Positions 11,302 to 22,959 of a stretch of DNA of 64,000 nucleotides are shown one piece after another. Below the pieces are notes generated by a model. That model was not told the origin of the DNA, did not search any database, and was given only the letters and a program-made list of their open reading frames with translations. A program made the position numbers and the translations under genes. Source of the DNA: Chromobotia macracanthus (lineage: Eukaryota; Chordata; Actinopteri; Cypriniformes; Botiidae); NCBI GenBank assembly GCA_036877525.1, contig JAZGTH010000068.1, forward strand, positions 1,110,501 through 1,174,500. The letters run 5' to 3'. Numbering within the stretch: position 1 is the first letter of the stretch; every line of letters begins with the position of its first letter.

Positions 11302-12150
11302 GTGCTGCGGAAAGAGCAACTAGAACGACTCACGGGTTTGCCATCCGAATATGAGGATCTGCGAGAGGCCTTCAGCAAGAAGGGAGCTTCTCGACTTCCG
11401 CCACACAGTGCTACAGATTGTGCCATCGATCTCATACCAGGAGCAGTTCTGCCCAAAAGTAAAATCTTTCCACTGTCACAACCCGAATCAGAGGCAATGA
11501 GGGAATATATCCAGGAGGAATTAGTAAAGGGGTTCATTAGACCTTCCAACTCTCCAGTGGCTGCTGGGTTTTTCTTTGTGAAAAAGAAGGATGGAGGCTT
11601 GCGACCCTGCATAGATTACTGTGGGTTAAATGATATAACGGTGAAGTTTCGCTACCCTCTCCCCTTAGTTCCTTTGGCCCTAGAACAGTTACGACAGGCA
11701 AGATACTATACTAAACTGGATCTTCGTAGTGCCTATAACCTTATCCGAATACGGGAGGGGGATGAATGGAAGACCGCATTTTCCACTAATAGCGGACACT
11801 ATGAATATCTGGTAATGCCTTTTGGTTTAGCAAACAGTCCCTCAGTGTTCCAGTTCTTCATGAATGACATTTTCAGAGATATGCTTGATAGATGGGTGAT
11901 TATTTATATTGACGACATTCTCATTTACTCAGACATGCTAGAGGAACACACTGAGCACGTTTGGGCAGTGGTAAAGTGCCTGATTCATAACCAGTTGTAC
12001 GCCAAGGAAGAAAAATGTGGGTTTCATTGCACCAGCACTTCCTTCCTGGGTTACATAATTAGTCAGGAGGGGGTGGCCATGGATGAGCCTAAAAATGTTT
12101 CCCTGTGCTTTCTTTTCCAGAAAACTCTCAGCCGCCGAACGAAATTATGA
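11302..12150 (+). pseudogene. Gypsy 2 reverse transcriptase, nearly full palm
   Basis: 282-residue frame with '[19 protein letters not shown]', '[17 protein letters not shown]', '[15 protein letters not shown]' (first catalytic Asp), '[15 protein letters not shown]', and '[12 protein letters not shown]' (YIDD box). The polymerase core is open and its catalytic residues are kept. The frame then runs into a deletion: the RT connection and first part of RNase H are missing, and the next RNase H sequence starts at 12100 in another frame. The best preserved retroelement polymerase among the LTR elements here. Confidence 0.9.
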
Positions 12151-12395
12151 TGTAGGAAACAGAGAATTGTTAGCCATGAAGCTGGCACTCGAAGAATGGC
12201 GGCATTGGCTAGAGGGTGCGACTCACCCCTTCACCGTCCTGACCGATTACAAAAATCTTGAGTGTCTTCGAATGGCTAAGCGGCTAAACCCCCGGCAGGC
12301 AAGATAGGCTTTGTTCTTTACACATTTCCATTTACCCGTCACTTACCAACCAGGTACCAAGAACGTGAAGGCCGATGCTCTTTCCCGACAAACAG
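12083..12395 (+). pseudogene. Gypsy 2 RNase H remnant
   Basis: '[20 protein letters not shown]' followed by '[18 protein letters not shown]' and '[12 protein letters not shown]' are the central and third catalytic regions of Gypsy RNase H. After a stop at about 12306 the same frame resumes with '[16 protein letters not shown]'. The first catalytic Asp lies in the deleted segment upstream, so the domain is incomplete. Confidence 0.85.
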
Positions 12396-13162
12396 ATGAA
12401 GTCACCAACCCAATTAAGAATGAGCAGATCCTCCCCGAGAACATACTCGTAGCTCCAGTACAATGGGACATAAATACCGAAATTAATCTGGCTAATTCAG
12501 AGGTTTCCCCACCACCCGAGTGTCCAGATAACCTAACCTTTGTTCCTGAAGCCCTCCATCAATGTTTAATCTCTCAGGTTCATGAATCTCCTAGCTCTGG
12601 TCACCCAGGAATAATGGCAACTATTCACCTGCTCCAAAACCTGTTTTGGTGGTCAACCTTACCCTCCGACACGGTAACCTTCATTAAGAATTGTACCACT
12701 TGTCAGACCTCCAAAACCCCCATGCAGCTACAGGCTGGGTTACTACAACCGCTACCTACCCCTCATCGTCCCTGGTCACATATATCAATAGACTTTATCA
12801 CAGATTTACCTAACTTGGTTGGAAACACTACCTTACTCACCATCATAGACCATTTCTCCAAGGCTTGTCGCCTAGTTCCTCTCCCCAAATTACCCACGGC
12901 CTTCAATACAGCAGAACTACTCATCAATCAAGTGTTTAGACTCTACGGATTACCTGAGGACATTGTCTCGGACCAAGGTCCCCAATTCACGTCTCGAATG
13001 TGGTCACAACTTCTCCAAGGCCTAAATGTGAACATCAGTTTAACCTCGGGCTATCATCCGCAGTCAAATGGGCAAACTGAATGTCTAAACAAAGAGATCA
13101 TTTGTTTCCTCAGATCCTACTGTCATCAAAATCAGAATGACTGGAGCCGATACCTAATGTGA
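12311..13162 (+). pseudogene. Gypsy 2 integrase, zinc-binding and catalytic core intact
   Basis: 283-residue frame. It shows '[20 protein letters not shown]', the CxxC pair in 'NCTTCQTSK', then the core '[11 protein letters not shown]' (first Asp), '[13 protein letters not shown]' (second Asp) and '[16 protein letters not shown]' (Glu). All three acidic residues of the D,D-35-E triad are present. A stop falls after 'DWSRYLM'. The C-terminal barrel continues with breaks to 13600. Confidence 0.9.
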
Positions 13163-13720
13163 GCAGAGTATGCCCAAAACTCTCTCGTCAAGCCTGCTAC
13201 GGGGATGACACCTTTTAAATGTATCCTGAGCTATCAGCCACCACTGTTCTCTTGGTCTGGTGAACCCACGAACCTTCCATCAGTCACTGATTGGCTGCAA
13301 CGCAGGGAAGAGGTTTAGGACAGAGCTCATACCCATCTCCCGGGGGAATAGACAGGGCCCGGACAACGGTGTCGATTAGCCTGCTGGGTCTGACGTCGCA
13401 CGGCGTGCAATCTACTCCCCCGAGCAATGGGTATGGCTCTCCACTAGAGATCTTCATTTCAAACTCCCCTGCAAGAAGCTCAATCCCAGGTATGTGGGTC
13501 CGTTCAAAATCATAAGGCAAATAACCCCAGTTTCTTTCCGTTTACAACTCCCGAGTAATTATCGTATTTCTCCCATTTTTCATGTGTTGCTCCTGAAACC
13601 TGTTGGTGGGCTGGTTGGAGAATCTGAGGAGGGACCTCGAGTACAGTCACCCCCCATCATGATAGATGGCGAGGAGGCGTACCGGGTCCAAGAATTACTC
13701 GACTCCAGTAATTCTTGAGT
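13163..13720 (+). pseudogene. Gypsy 2 integrase C-terminus and start of chromodomain
   Basis: Broken frames encode '[18 protein letters not shown]', then '[19 protein letters not shown]' and '[11 protein letters not shown]', the integrase C-terminal barrel and GPF-like motif. The final '[13 protein letters not shown]' is the opening strand of a chromodomain, which places this copy in the chromovirus lineage. The rest of the chromodomain is missing at the deletion that also removed the 3' LTR. Confidence 0.75.
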
Positions 13721-13746
13721 TAAGAATTACTCGACTCCAGTAATTA
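13691..13746. repeat. 32-bp tandem duplication at the deleted 3' end of Gypsy 2
   Basis: The word 'agaattactcgactccagta' occurs at 13691 and again at 13723. The duplication sits exactly where the chromodomain and 3' LTR are lost, consistent with microhomology or slippage repair at the deletion junction. Confidence 0.8.
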
Positions 13747-13753
13747 CAGTAAC

Positions 13754-16700
13754 TGGTACATTGTGTTTAAGCTGGGCTAGTGCTCTGATTTGTTTACACG
13801 TATACATGACACATTATTTACTTAATAAGCTCAAAATATTAATAATTTCCTTTCACAAAAGTACTGCTTCAAAAATCTTTTATTAATGCACTGAAGTGGT
13901 ATCGATAATTTTAATGATTAATGGATGTGAATTTTTTTAAACACATGGAGTGATGGTGTTTCACTGTTTTAGAGGGCTTCAGGCTGACGACTCCCTAACC
14001 CAGACCCCTACCAACCCTAATCTTGTGAGAAATAATTTTAGATTTTTGCAGTTACATTGGATTATTGGATTAAGTTTAATAAAGTTTCTGTGGTGTCTCC
14101 TGCTGTCCGTAGGGATGCTAATTTTGTTAGCTCCTATAGGTTGTATTTTAGGGAAGTGACAACCAACCATAAAAAGTTTGAAAACACTCATTCTTAATCA
14201 CTTAATTCCAAAGTGTAAAAAATATTAAGTAAACTCACCCAACTATGAAATAACACAAATGTAACAAATACATTATTAAGTAAATTAAACTAGGTTATAT
14301 TCTAGCATATTCAATATAGCCATCCTTTGTAGAATTTACAAAAATGGTTTCTTCACATTTTATCAACCAGTTTCTTGAGGAATTATCCTGAGAAGCTTTT
14401 TAATGAGTTTTAAAGGAAAGTTCCCCTCTGTCCTATGCTCTTATTGACTGCTTTTTCTTAATTATTATTATTTCCAAATCATCCATTTTAAACACTTTTT
14501 TTACTAAAATTGTAATTTTCTAATAACAGAAATGAATATGTTGGCACAATTATATTTTTGTTGACAATAATTATTTTAAGCATTTAAGCAAATTGCTTCA
14601 GATTTTTAAGACAAGAAACATTTTAGTCAAGTGTTTACAAACTTTTGACCGTCAATGTATATGGTTGTATGGGTTGGAGGATGGGTTGGGTTAAAAACAC
14701 ACTTTATGGGAGGTTAGCCTATGAATTGATTATAGTTGTCTCTACATAGTAAGCTGGCATACCTAAAAGTAATATTAAAATAAATTACAGACATTTACAA
14801 CATTTATACAACTTTAAAGAAATGTATCACACACGTCTATGCGAGCACAATATAAAAGTACATTTTAAATAATCAAATTATTATGCACTCAGACACACAC
14901 ACCCCAGACTTAATTGCTGTGATCCACTGATTAAGAGTTATGCAGATAAATGCCCTGGGGACCTGACTGGCTTTCTGAACAAATAATTAAATTAATCAAC
15001 CAGCTGACTATTTTATATTATTCTTGCATTTCACTCAATGGTATTGTCAAAAGGTATCTTTTAGTTTCTCCAGATATTATTTAGCCTTTACAACCTAATA
15101 ATTTCCTGCACTTTATTCTATTTTTTATGTTTTATTTTTGCCCCATTATTATACATAATATAGAGAGAACAAAAAAGAGAGAATGGTGAGAAGCAATTGG
15201 GAATTGAGCCCACTTTCATCAGCACATATGGACCAGACCGCAATCCATATATTCTTTATTTATTCTTTGTCCACATCTTATCGTTCCCTGTCTGATTTTC
15301 ATTTCTGCATGTCTTTCTTTCTCTTTCTTACACACTTAAGTGCTGATGTATGGGTTGGGCGAGAAGTAAAACAAACACAGTCCCAGTCAATGTTGTAAAC
15401 GGGCGGTAAATAAACATGGATGTTACAGCAATCAAAGAGAGATAACTGACAAAGGGAGGCAGCGAGAGGAGTTCATTGCTTAATTTTCTGTGCTAATATC
15501 TGTCAGTGCAGCCTATTAAATAGTCTGAAGTTTCATTGCAATGAACTGAAACCAGTTTTGTGGAACAGATTGCTTTGAGAAGTCATATTTTCATATTTTC
15601 CCACATTTAAATTGTCACCATGTTGCTTTTCCTGAAAAACAGACAGAAAATATGAAGGTAAAGCCACTAAAAGGTACAATCATCTGCCATATTATGTAAC
15701 AAATTAGTCAAGAGCAGCAGGAAAATTATTTCCTGACAACACTGATTAGCTGATGGTATCACAAAAATGTAGCCAGTCCTAAACATGTCCTAAACATAAG
15801 CATTACTGTAAGTCCTATGTCTGCCCTTCTGGTACATAAGCTTACATCAAAACAAATGCAACCCACAAAAAAAAAAACACACCGTAAATCCATTTCATGC
15901 TTTTTGGTGTCAAAGACACCAAAAACAGAGCACTTATAAAACATTTAATACAATATGCTGAAATACTTGCTGTGATGCAAACTGAAGGCTATTGGCTATT
16001 TTAAAAATGGACAATCCCTTTATTATGTCCTGCCCCAGCTTTCTGATTCAGTAGGAAATACATGAAAAAAAAACACTTTTTAGGAATATGTCCCCACACT
16101 GTAAGAAATGATTGTAATTTTAATAAAAACTAATGTAATATTATTTTTTAATTGGTTAACTGTAAATAAACCTTTACATATATAGTGAGAAACTGTAATA
16201 GGCTTAACAAGACACTACCTTTATTTATGGTAAATGTACAATTTTGGAAAGTAAAGCTATGAATTAGTGTAGGGGTGAAATTCTAGAATGAAAATTTCTA
16301 TAATATTTAACAACACATACTTATACAATAAAATATTGTTAAAACTCTTGTTTTAAGTTAAAAATACAAGTCATCATAAAATGTATGCTGAAAAAAGAAT
16401 TATGTGAAAAAAGGAAAAATGGGACTTTCCCATAATTCCCTGCATGACTTTTTACATTTGATAATATTTCATTTAAATAACTGCCTCTGTTATTTATATT
16501 ACCAATTATGTGCAATAAAGTATTTTATCTTATGTTTTTTATGTTGTTTAATTAATGTTTATACAATTTTTAATCATGTCACGTTACCCTCAAAGTGTTT
16601 CATATTTGTGTGTATGACACTATGCATCATCGCTATACAAATGTATAATGTACAAAGCAGATGTGTATTACTTGTTATATGTCATATAGGCCTGTCAGTT

Positions 16701-17200
16701 AATGAAATACACATTTTAAACAAGTATACAAAACTTTTGTATGAAATATATGGTAAAGTTTTGCAAAATATACAACATGGAAATCTTAGTCTAATCTGGT
16801 TATCCTAGCAAAGAATATTGATGCCCACAAGATTAAAACAACTGACAGATTACTGATATTGAATGATGCTACATTTTATATATCAATATTCAAAGAGTTT
16901 TTGAGGTATTGCTGATCTCACTCTGAGAGAAGACTGTTAAGATTCCCTCAGGTATTTCAGTTGGATGGGAGGATAGTTAGTTGCTAGATATACGATCAGT
17001 TGGTGGGAATCTGATAGCACCCCCTCCTGATGCTATACCACATCATTTTATGTGTTCTTTTACTCCTAGCAGGTTAGTTTTCTTTATGTCTGTTTTTGTT
17101 GCTGGGGGGGGTGTGGAAACAGGCGTCACACAGGGACAGTGTTGGTGAGGAGGGGTCAGTGTTAAATAGCTGCACAAATACTTTTTTATTTGCATTGAAT
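13754..17200. other. AT-rich non-coding region with MITE-like fragments
   Basis: No credible coding region. The 134-residue frame at 16404 is rich in Cys, Leu and Ile from AT composition and matches nothing I recognise. 14630-14660 ('tttacaaacttttgaccgtc') resembles ends of small Tc1-type MITEs. 16090-16440 runs from 'cacactgtaagaaatg' to 'cccataattccctgcatga', a start and end pattern I associate with a fish non-autonomous DNA element. The rest shows no signal. Confidence 0.5.
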
Positions 17201-17204
17201 ATTT

Positions 17205-17280
17205 TGTATTCAATGCTCTCGTCCTTTGTAAGTCGCTTTGGATAAAAGCATCTGCTAAATGACTAAATGTAAATGTAAAT
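17205..17280 (+). repeat. L2-type 3' tail (LINE or SINE remnant)
   Basis: Contains 'tgtaagtcgctttggataaa' and 'agcatctgctaaatgac' and ends in repeated 'aaatgta' units. This is the conserved stem-loop tail shared by fish L2 LINEs and the SINEs that use their machinery. The body upstream is not recognisable, so LINE or SINE origin cannot be decided. Confidence 0.75.
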
Positions 17281-17839
17281 ACCATGGATCTAAGATGAAT
17301 GGAACATATACACACAAGATTACATTCAAAAAAGGTTTCAAAGCTTGATTGAAAACCCTTAAATTCCTGGATTATCATAAGAGAATCTTTTAAAGTTACA
17401 TAGTTCTAACATCCCTGTATATGCCTCCTCTAGAGTTGCTCAGAAATACCACAAACAGGAGTCATGAACACATTGAGAAAAAAAGTATATTTAAAACTAT
17501 TCTTAAAAAGAGCACATTAAGTAATAAACTCTTAGTCACCAGTTCTGATAATGTTGTTGGAAATTAGAATTTTTATGTGCCATGATCTGTTTTGCTTTGT
17601 AACTATAATATCTCACATGTTGGTATGAAGATAAACCTTCAAATGTCAACCAAAGGTCTGCATTCAAAAGTCAGATTTCAAAATAAACTCATTATTCCTC
17701 ATCCGTATTTTCTATTAATCTCATACATTCATAAAACAAGTTATGTACATAAACCAAACTTACAAGAAACATTATTATTACATTATTCTTAAAAGAGTTA
17801 TGTCTTTACTGTTAAAATAAAGACTGGCTTTGATCAGAA

Positions 17840-18045
17840 TGAATTTCCATGCTGATTAATGCCATTTTGGCAATGGTCTTGCTGATGGACCAGCATAATC
17901 TTGCTGTTGACCAGCAAAATGCTGGTGGTGCTTGTCAGAAAATGTTTTTGGCAAACCTGATAGTTAAGATGGTTAGGAAGTCTTATACTCCAGCATCCAA
18001 TACATAGTAAGGTGACCAGCTGGTCTTTTCAGCAGAGTTTTAAGA
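17840..18045. repeat. Degenerate 'CCAGCA/TGCTGG' interspersed repeat
   Basis: Multiple copies of 'gaccagcata', 'gaccagcaaaatgctggt' and a right end 'gaccagctggtcttttcagc' resemble a well-known teleost MITE built of short inverted CCAGC words. The surrounding 18045-18950 shows no coding signal. Confidence 0.5.
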
Positions 18046-18949
18046 TCATCAAACACAAACTAGCATAGAGGGATGATTTGGATTCTTTGCATAGATTGAC
18101 TAGCTGAGCCTTAATCAGTAACTGAAGCTGGTTTGAATTTCCTCCTCTTAGCCTCCAGAGACCTGTGAAATTACCAATCACACAAACCTTCTTTAAGAAT
18201 CCCAATCAGAAGGCTCATTTTCCACTCCGTTGGTTCATGCTTCTGTTCTCCTCTTACACTGCTGATCAGAGCAGAGATGGTGTGTGATGCAGTTGCCATA
18301 GATACATATGGCTGCAGGTGCAGAGGATCTGTTCGTTTAAATAGATTTGCTTTTTCTTCTCAGTGCATGTGCGCACGGGCGTGGAACATTCTGCATGGGG
18401 GCATTATAAACCCTATCAACTCATGAATAATAATTACTGTAAGTGACACAACAGTGTAGTAGTCCTTGCTGAAAGGCAGGAAAATGAGTGCTAGGCATAA
18501 TACATTGTTGTTTACCACAGTTCACTAAAGAAGTAACCTGGCTTCTGCTAGGTCTTAAAGCTGTCATTGTATGTGTCTACCGTTTTTTTCCTGTCTCTTA
18601 TCAGCACAGCAACTGAACCTCTTAATATAATATGCAGATTATATCCTCAGTTTGAGGCACTGTGGAAGGCATAGATTTGATAATTTCTAAAAGTAGGGAC
18701 CTGTTCCCCTGCACACCCATGTATAATAGTTGCTAGTCTACACCCTTGTGTGTGAGATAGAGGGAAGATTGAGAACAGGCACAAGGAGTGAATTGACAGC
18801 TCAGTGTAAACACTGTGAGCTACCTGTCAACAGAAAGTACCATTATTTCCACTGTCACACTGATGTGATTCCTCATAGTTGATATCTTCATATTATTTCA
18901 GTAGCCACTTGAAATCAGCTTGACATAATTATATTGCAATCATCAAGTC

Positions 18950-19175
18950 ATTCATCACACAATATCATTTTATTATGAATAGTAATAAAATATTTACATT
19001 ACATTTACTCATTTAGCATGTATATGAAGCGAAGCTCGCAAGTTGCTCTGTAGACTGATTCAGCTTTATAACTCTAATAATAAAGTCTATATTTTGGCAT
19101 CAAAACCCCAGAGACTTTGAGTGATCCTTGTAAGAGGTGGTAGAAGCCACAACAAATTGGTGACCCCAACATGAT
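18950..19175 (+). repeat. Possible LTR 3' edge with polyA signal and primer-binding site
   Basis: An AATAAA signal at 19079 is followed by a U5-like stretch ending in 'ccacaaca' (19154), then 'ttggtgaccccaacatgatt', which resembles a retroelement primer-binding site directly after an LTR. The 5' edge of the LTR could not be placed. It may belong to the Gmr1-like relic at 22.2 kb, but 3 kb of foreign sequence separates them. Confidence 0.4.
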
Positions 19176-19480
19176 TGGAAAGGTGCAGAAGAGTGGAAGA
19201 CCATGGCGGGCAGGCTGGCTGGACGGGCAACACAAACAAGTGGCCACCTAAGTAAGCAGTTTTTGCTTATTTTATTAGTTTGTGTTGTTCTCCAGAATTT
19301 ACCCGTGGTGGTAAGGAGACACTAAAAGTGCCTTCAAATTTTAGAATGTATAAAGTAAAAATATTCAAATTAGAGGGTTTTGATTCCAAAAGAAATAAGT
19401 GCATGCATTGATCTGCTTTAGTGTTAAGTGGGCCTTAATGGATAGCAACAAACTAATGCAGACAAATTTAGAGAAGCATG

Positions 19481-19625
19481 CAAAGTCCTATGGAATCTGC
19501 TCTGTGTGTTGAGAAAGTGTATCACAGAGGTCTGCATGGGTAGGCGTATGTGTTGTATTGTAAAGTTCTATGGATACCGCTCTGTGTGTTGAGGAAGTGT
19601 ATCACAGAGGTCTGCACGTGTAGCA
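19481..19625. repeat. 80-bp tandem duplication
   Basis: Two units starting at 19481 and 19561 share 'tctgtgtgttgag', 'aagtgtatcacagaggtctg' and 'aaagt.ctatgga'. They differ by a few substitutions. They lie downstream of the possible primer-binding site, where retroelement leaders often carry repeats. Confidence 0.75.
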
Positions 19626-19859
19626 GAATTCAAAGGGTAACCTCCGGACATCACAGAAACACGATCACACCATGAATGGGACAACGGACCCAAACATCAC
19701 AGGAAAAAGAACAAAAGAAAGTTTATCAGGCTCTCAGAAATTCTTTTGCTAAAGAGGTGCCTTATACACCACTCAATCTGACTCAATTAACATTCTGCTT
19801 GCTTCAAATTATTATGACTCGGTCAATATAACTTAAAACCTCTTAAAATAAAAAAGAAT

Positions 19860-20600
19860 CAGAATCAGTCTGTTCACAGGTCTAACTAACCTACCAACCC
19901 ATGTTCGTACCTGGGTCACTACTTCAGACACATTAGGGGGTGCACTGGAAATGGACAAAGTGCTTGTGGATCTTGGCTGCCCTCTAGGACTGAACACTGC
20001 ATCAACTATACATACACTGACTTGAGAGTCTGTCAGATTTTATGGGATGATATGAGAACTGACTTGAAAACAATCACTTGCGGACCTTTGGTTTTGCTTG
20101 TCAGTTAACCCCTCAGGGTTTCCAGGATCCACTGCACGCTCCAGCTCTCCTGTGTCTGATTGCTCTTCTACAGAATCATCTGTGGCAGGTACGGAGGCCA
20201 CCCACTCGGCAGTATACTCTGTTTCAGGAAGGTTATTGCCTGGTGCAATGTTCTGTGGCAAGGATTCATCTGACTGGATAGTAAATCATCATGAAGAGAT
20301 TCATCCTCTTCTACAGGTTACAGTGTAACCACCTTTTTTTGTCCAGTGCTGGTGTTTTTAACATGATAGGTATGGCTTCTGGGGTCCTTTGAGACAACCA
20401 GATATGGCACTGATTCCCACCTGTCAGACATTTTTTTCCATCCTCTTCCACCATTGTTTGCTAACAGGACTTCCTTCCTCTACATTGCATCCCTTTATCC
20501 TTGTTATAGAGTTCAGTCTGTCATTGAGTTGCACTGGCATTAGTTTGAGCTAGGTTAAGGGCTTCTGTAAGGTCCGCCCACAGGTCCAATGACGATAGCC
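19860..20600 (-). pseudogene. Gypsy-type integrase C-terminal fragment, antisense
   Basis: On the minus strand, about 20580-20320 reads 'LTEALNLAQTNASATQ', 'KEVLLANNGGRGWKKMSDRW', 'ESVPYLVVSKDP' and 'HTYHVKNTSTGQKKVV'. This is the C-terminal barrel of a Gypsy integrase lineage distinct from the chromoviruses nearby. A 73-residue open frame (20261-20040) downstream may be the tail of the polyprotein. It is cut off on the 5' side, and no LTR was found. Confidence 0.6.
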
Positions 20601-22230
20601 AATGGCGCGGCAGAAGGATTCTTGTGTGTTATTGTCTTTCTTTTACGCAACATAACAGGATTAATTCAAATAAATTTTCTTTTGTTTACCTCTGTTACCT
20701 CTTTGTTTTATCTGACTCCAGTAATAAAACATTTTTAACCATTATTTGATGATTCTTAAACTTAGGTGCATGTTTAGACATTCTAGTTTACTTCTTAATT
20801 TGTATTATACTGGTTCATCCGGATACCATTGTCGCTTAGGGAACTCGTGTCGGCCGTTTTACACGGATCCCACGATCACAAAGAGTCAGAGGTCATGACC
20901 ATTACTTCAGATATAAGCCGACCAATACTTTTTCTAATAGTAATTTTGGTATAGTCATGCCATGGTTCCCCATGTACACTTAACTAGAATAACATTACAT
21001 TAAACAGAGGTAAGGCTCACCCTATTTAGGTTGGTCGGTCAACATCTTGTACCTAAACGGAAATTCCCTTTTTAGCCTCTAAGTACACTTGAACTAATTC
21101 CAAATGTTAGGCAGAACTCTAAGATCTAGCTTTGAGTGGAGCATTGGGGCACACCAGCTAGATCTTAGAGTTCCGCCTAACATTTGGTTAGTCCGTTACT
21201 AACCTGATGCAGATTTATGGTAACAATGGATACAATGTGATCTACTTCAGTCAATAATCTAGAGTAAGTCAGAATGAATAAAAAATGTAACAATTTATTA
21301 ACCAGGTAAAAGAACAATAATTCAAAATCTAATTCAGAAAGTAAAACATCAATCAATCAAATACATCATAAATATTTCAGAGATTAGAATATTTACCTGG
21401 CAGTGAAAGGACTACACACGACAATCGTGAGGGAGATCTGTGTACAGATTCCCTGAATTTCCTGCCACCATCCCTTAAATACTCATTCTTTATTATCAAC
21501 ATTTGGGCATCTCACACTAGGGGTTGCAACCTGTGGTGAAAGTTCTTCTTTGATTTCTGCGAGAAGATGCATTTCATTTGCATACAGGAGGTAATTTGTG
21601 TGAGAGACCTGGGTGGAGTTTTTCTCCAGCTGTATACAGATTCTAGCTCAATTTATATATCTTAATTGTGGATTTTCCTACATTAAAAGGAATGATACCC
21701 TTTTACCATACGCACTGAGACCTTTAAAATGTTACTAAACATGAATGGTTATGTTCACATCTACAATGGTTGAAATGGATGGTTTAAGGTGAGCTTTTTG
21801 CATCTTTGCTTTGGGATGCGAGAAGGGGGAGAGAAAGAGGGTGAGGGAGCAAGGAAACAGATGTGGACAGTCGTTGATGAGGTGTGATTCATCTGTCTAC
21901 ACACAGTGGGGCAGTTGTCTTGGATGTGGTGTGAATACTTTGAAGAGGTATTCAGATGTTGGGAAGGTATTCAGGTGTTGATTCTCGTGGGAGTTCAGTC
22001 TTTCTCTCGGGAAATGGTTTTCTCTGGGCTCAGTCATTTTGGAACCAGTCTTACACTCCCTTGAGATCATCTCTCATCCTTGCAACATAACTGCCATAAT
22101 CTGTAATGTCATCATCCCTTCCAACACTGTGGAACAGAATGTTGACCCATAGATACAAAACCCATTGATACAACCCATAGAAACAAAAATATCCGTCCCA
22201 TAGTTGGCAAGCTACTTGTTTTTCCTTGTC
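20600..22230. other. Non-coding region containing a long foldback
   Basis: No protein signal. 21091-21194 is a long imperfect palindrome, listed separately. 21270-21480 is rich in 'aatcaatcaa' words, with 'acctggcagtgaaagg' at about 21395. 21780-22080 is G/T-rich with partial internal repeats ('gaggtattcagatgttggga' and 'aaggtattcaggtgttga'). Confidence 0.45.
21091..21194. repeat. Foldback: about 40-bp inverted repeat with 24-bp loop
   Basis: The left arm (21091-21131) and right arm (21156-21194) pair almost perfectly around 'aactctaagatctagct' and its complement. There is one mismatch in the core and a small bulge near the base. A transcript would form a hairpin of miRNA-precursor size. It could equally be a tiny MITE or foldback element. 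Confidence 0.85.
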
Positions 22231-22254
22231 TCTCCTTGAAGGGCAACAGGAGGA

Positions 22255-22955
22255 TCGGCGGCTACCATGATCTGCGCTGGCCCAAGGGGCCGAGGGTTCC
22301 ACCTCCCCTGCTAGAAACCCACCATCTCATCTCGTGCTGCAGAAGATGGGAACTGGGGATGACCCAGAGGTGTTTATTTTGCATCTGGTGCATTTGTCTC
22401 CTCCGGCACTCCGGAGCACTGGGCGGTCCGACTGATCCTCTGGCTGAAGCCTCCTCATCTACCCAGACCTTAAAAAGGCCATTTTGCAGTGGGTGGTTTG
22501 CAGCCCTGAACATCATATTGTTCAGGACTAGAGCCCTGCATGTCACCAGTGGCTGTTGCCGGACGAGCGCGACACAGAGGGAATCATGGAGATGGCGGTG
22601 CTGGAGCAGTTCTCCCTTTGCCTGCCGAAAAGGACGGTGGATTGGTTCAGTGCCATCGCCCCACAAAGCCGCCATTCAGTTGGCAGAGGACCATTTGGCA
22701 GCGTATGGGGGGGGGCCCTTCTCTCCCCCCCCCTTTTGTTTCCTTTTATTCCCGCTCTCTCCTCCTGTCCCTGCTCCCAGGTCTCTGGAGGCCAGTACCA
22801 GCTCGGAGAGCAATGCGGTGGGGAAGCCCGGGCCGCTCTGTTGGCACTGCAGGGAACCGGGGCACTTCTGGGATCAGTGTACCTCCATGGAAGTGGATAC
22901 ACTGATTCGGATCCCCAAAGTGCCACAGAGTGCCCCCGTTCAAGCTGTGAAGTAA
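22255..22955 (+). pseudogene. Gmr1-like gag (SCAN-related capsid) with CCHC knuckle
   Basis: Fragments in shifting frames: 'LQKMGTGDDPEVFILHLVHL' at about 22338, 'DTEGIMEMAVLEQFSLCLP' at about 22571-22627, 'AAIQLAEDHLAAYGG' around 22670-22710, and 'CWHCREPGHFWDQC' at 22839-22880, a complete CX2CX4HX4C knuckle. The arrangement matches the SCAN-related capsid followed by nucleocapsid. The four overlapping frames here all arise from one broken gag; the antisense ORFs are shadows. Confidence 0.65.
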
Positions 22956-22959
22956 TATA

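Larger units (their letters stand above)
10309..13748 (+). mobile_element. Ty3/Gypsy chromovirus 2, 5' LTR present, 3' LTR lost
   Basis: Starts with TGTTAC at 10309, flanked on the left by 'gtaac' (10304-10308). The internal region carries a truncated gag, protease, RT, RNase H, integrase and the first residues of a chromodomain. It ends at 'attaca' (13743-13748), followed by a second 'gtaac' (13749-13753). The 5' LTR also ends in 'attaca', so the outer end of the 3' LTR and the 5-bp target duplication survive while the rest of that LTR is deleted. This defines the insertion precisely. Confidence 0.8.

Noticed and set aside
16404..16808. 134-residue plus-strand ORF
   Set aside because: An AT-driven open frame with repeated Cys/Ile/Leu runs; no domain, no neighbouring signal.
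22262..22926. Antisense ORFs of 127 and 137 residues
   Set aside because: Shadows of the gag region on the opposite strand, which shows the recognisable motifs.
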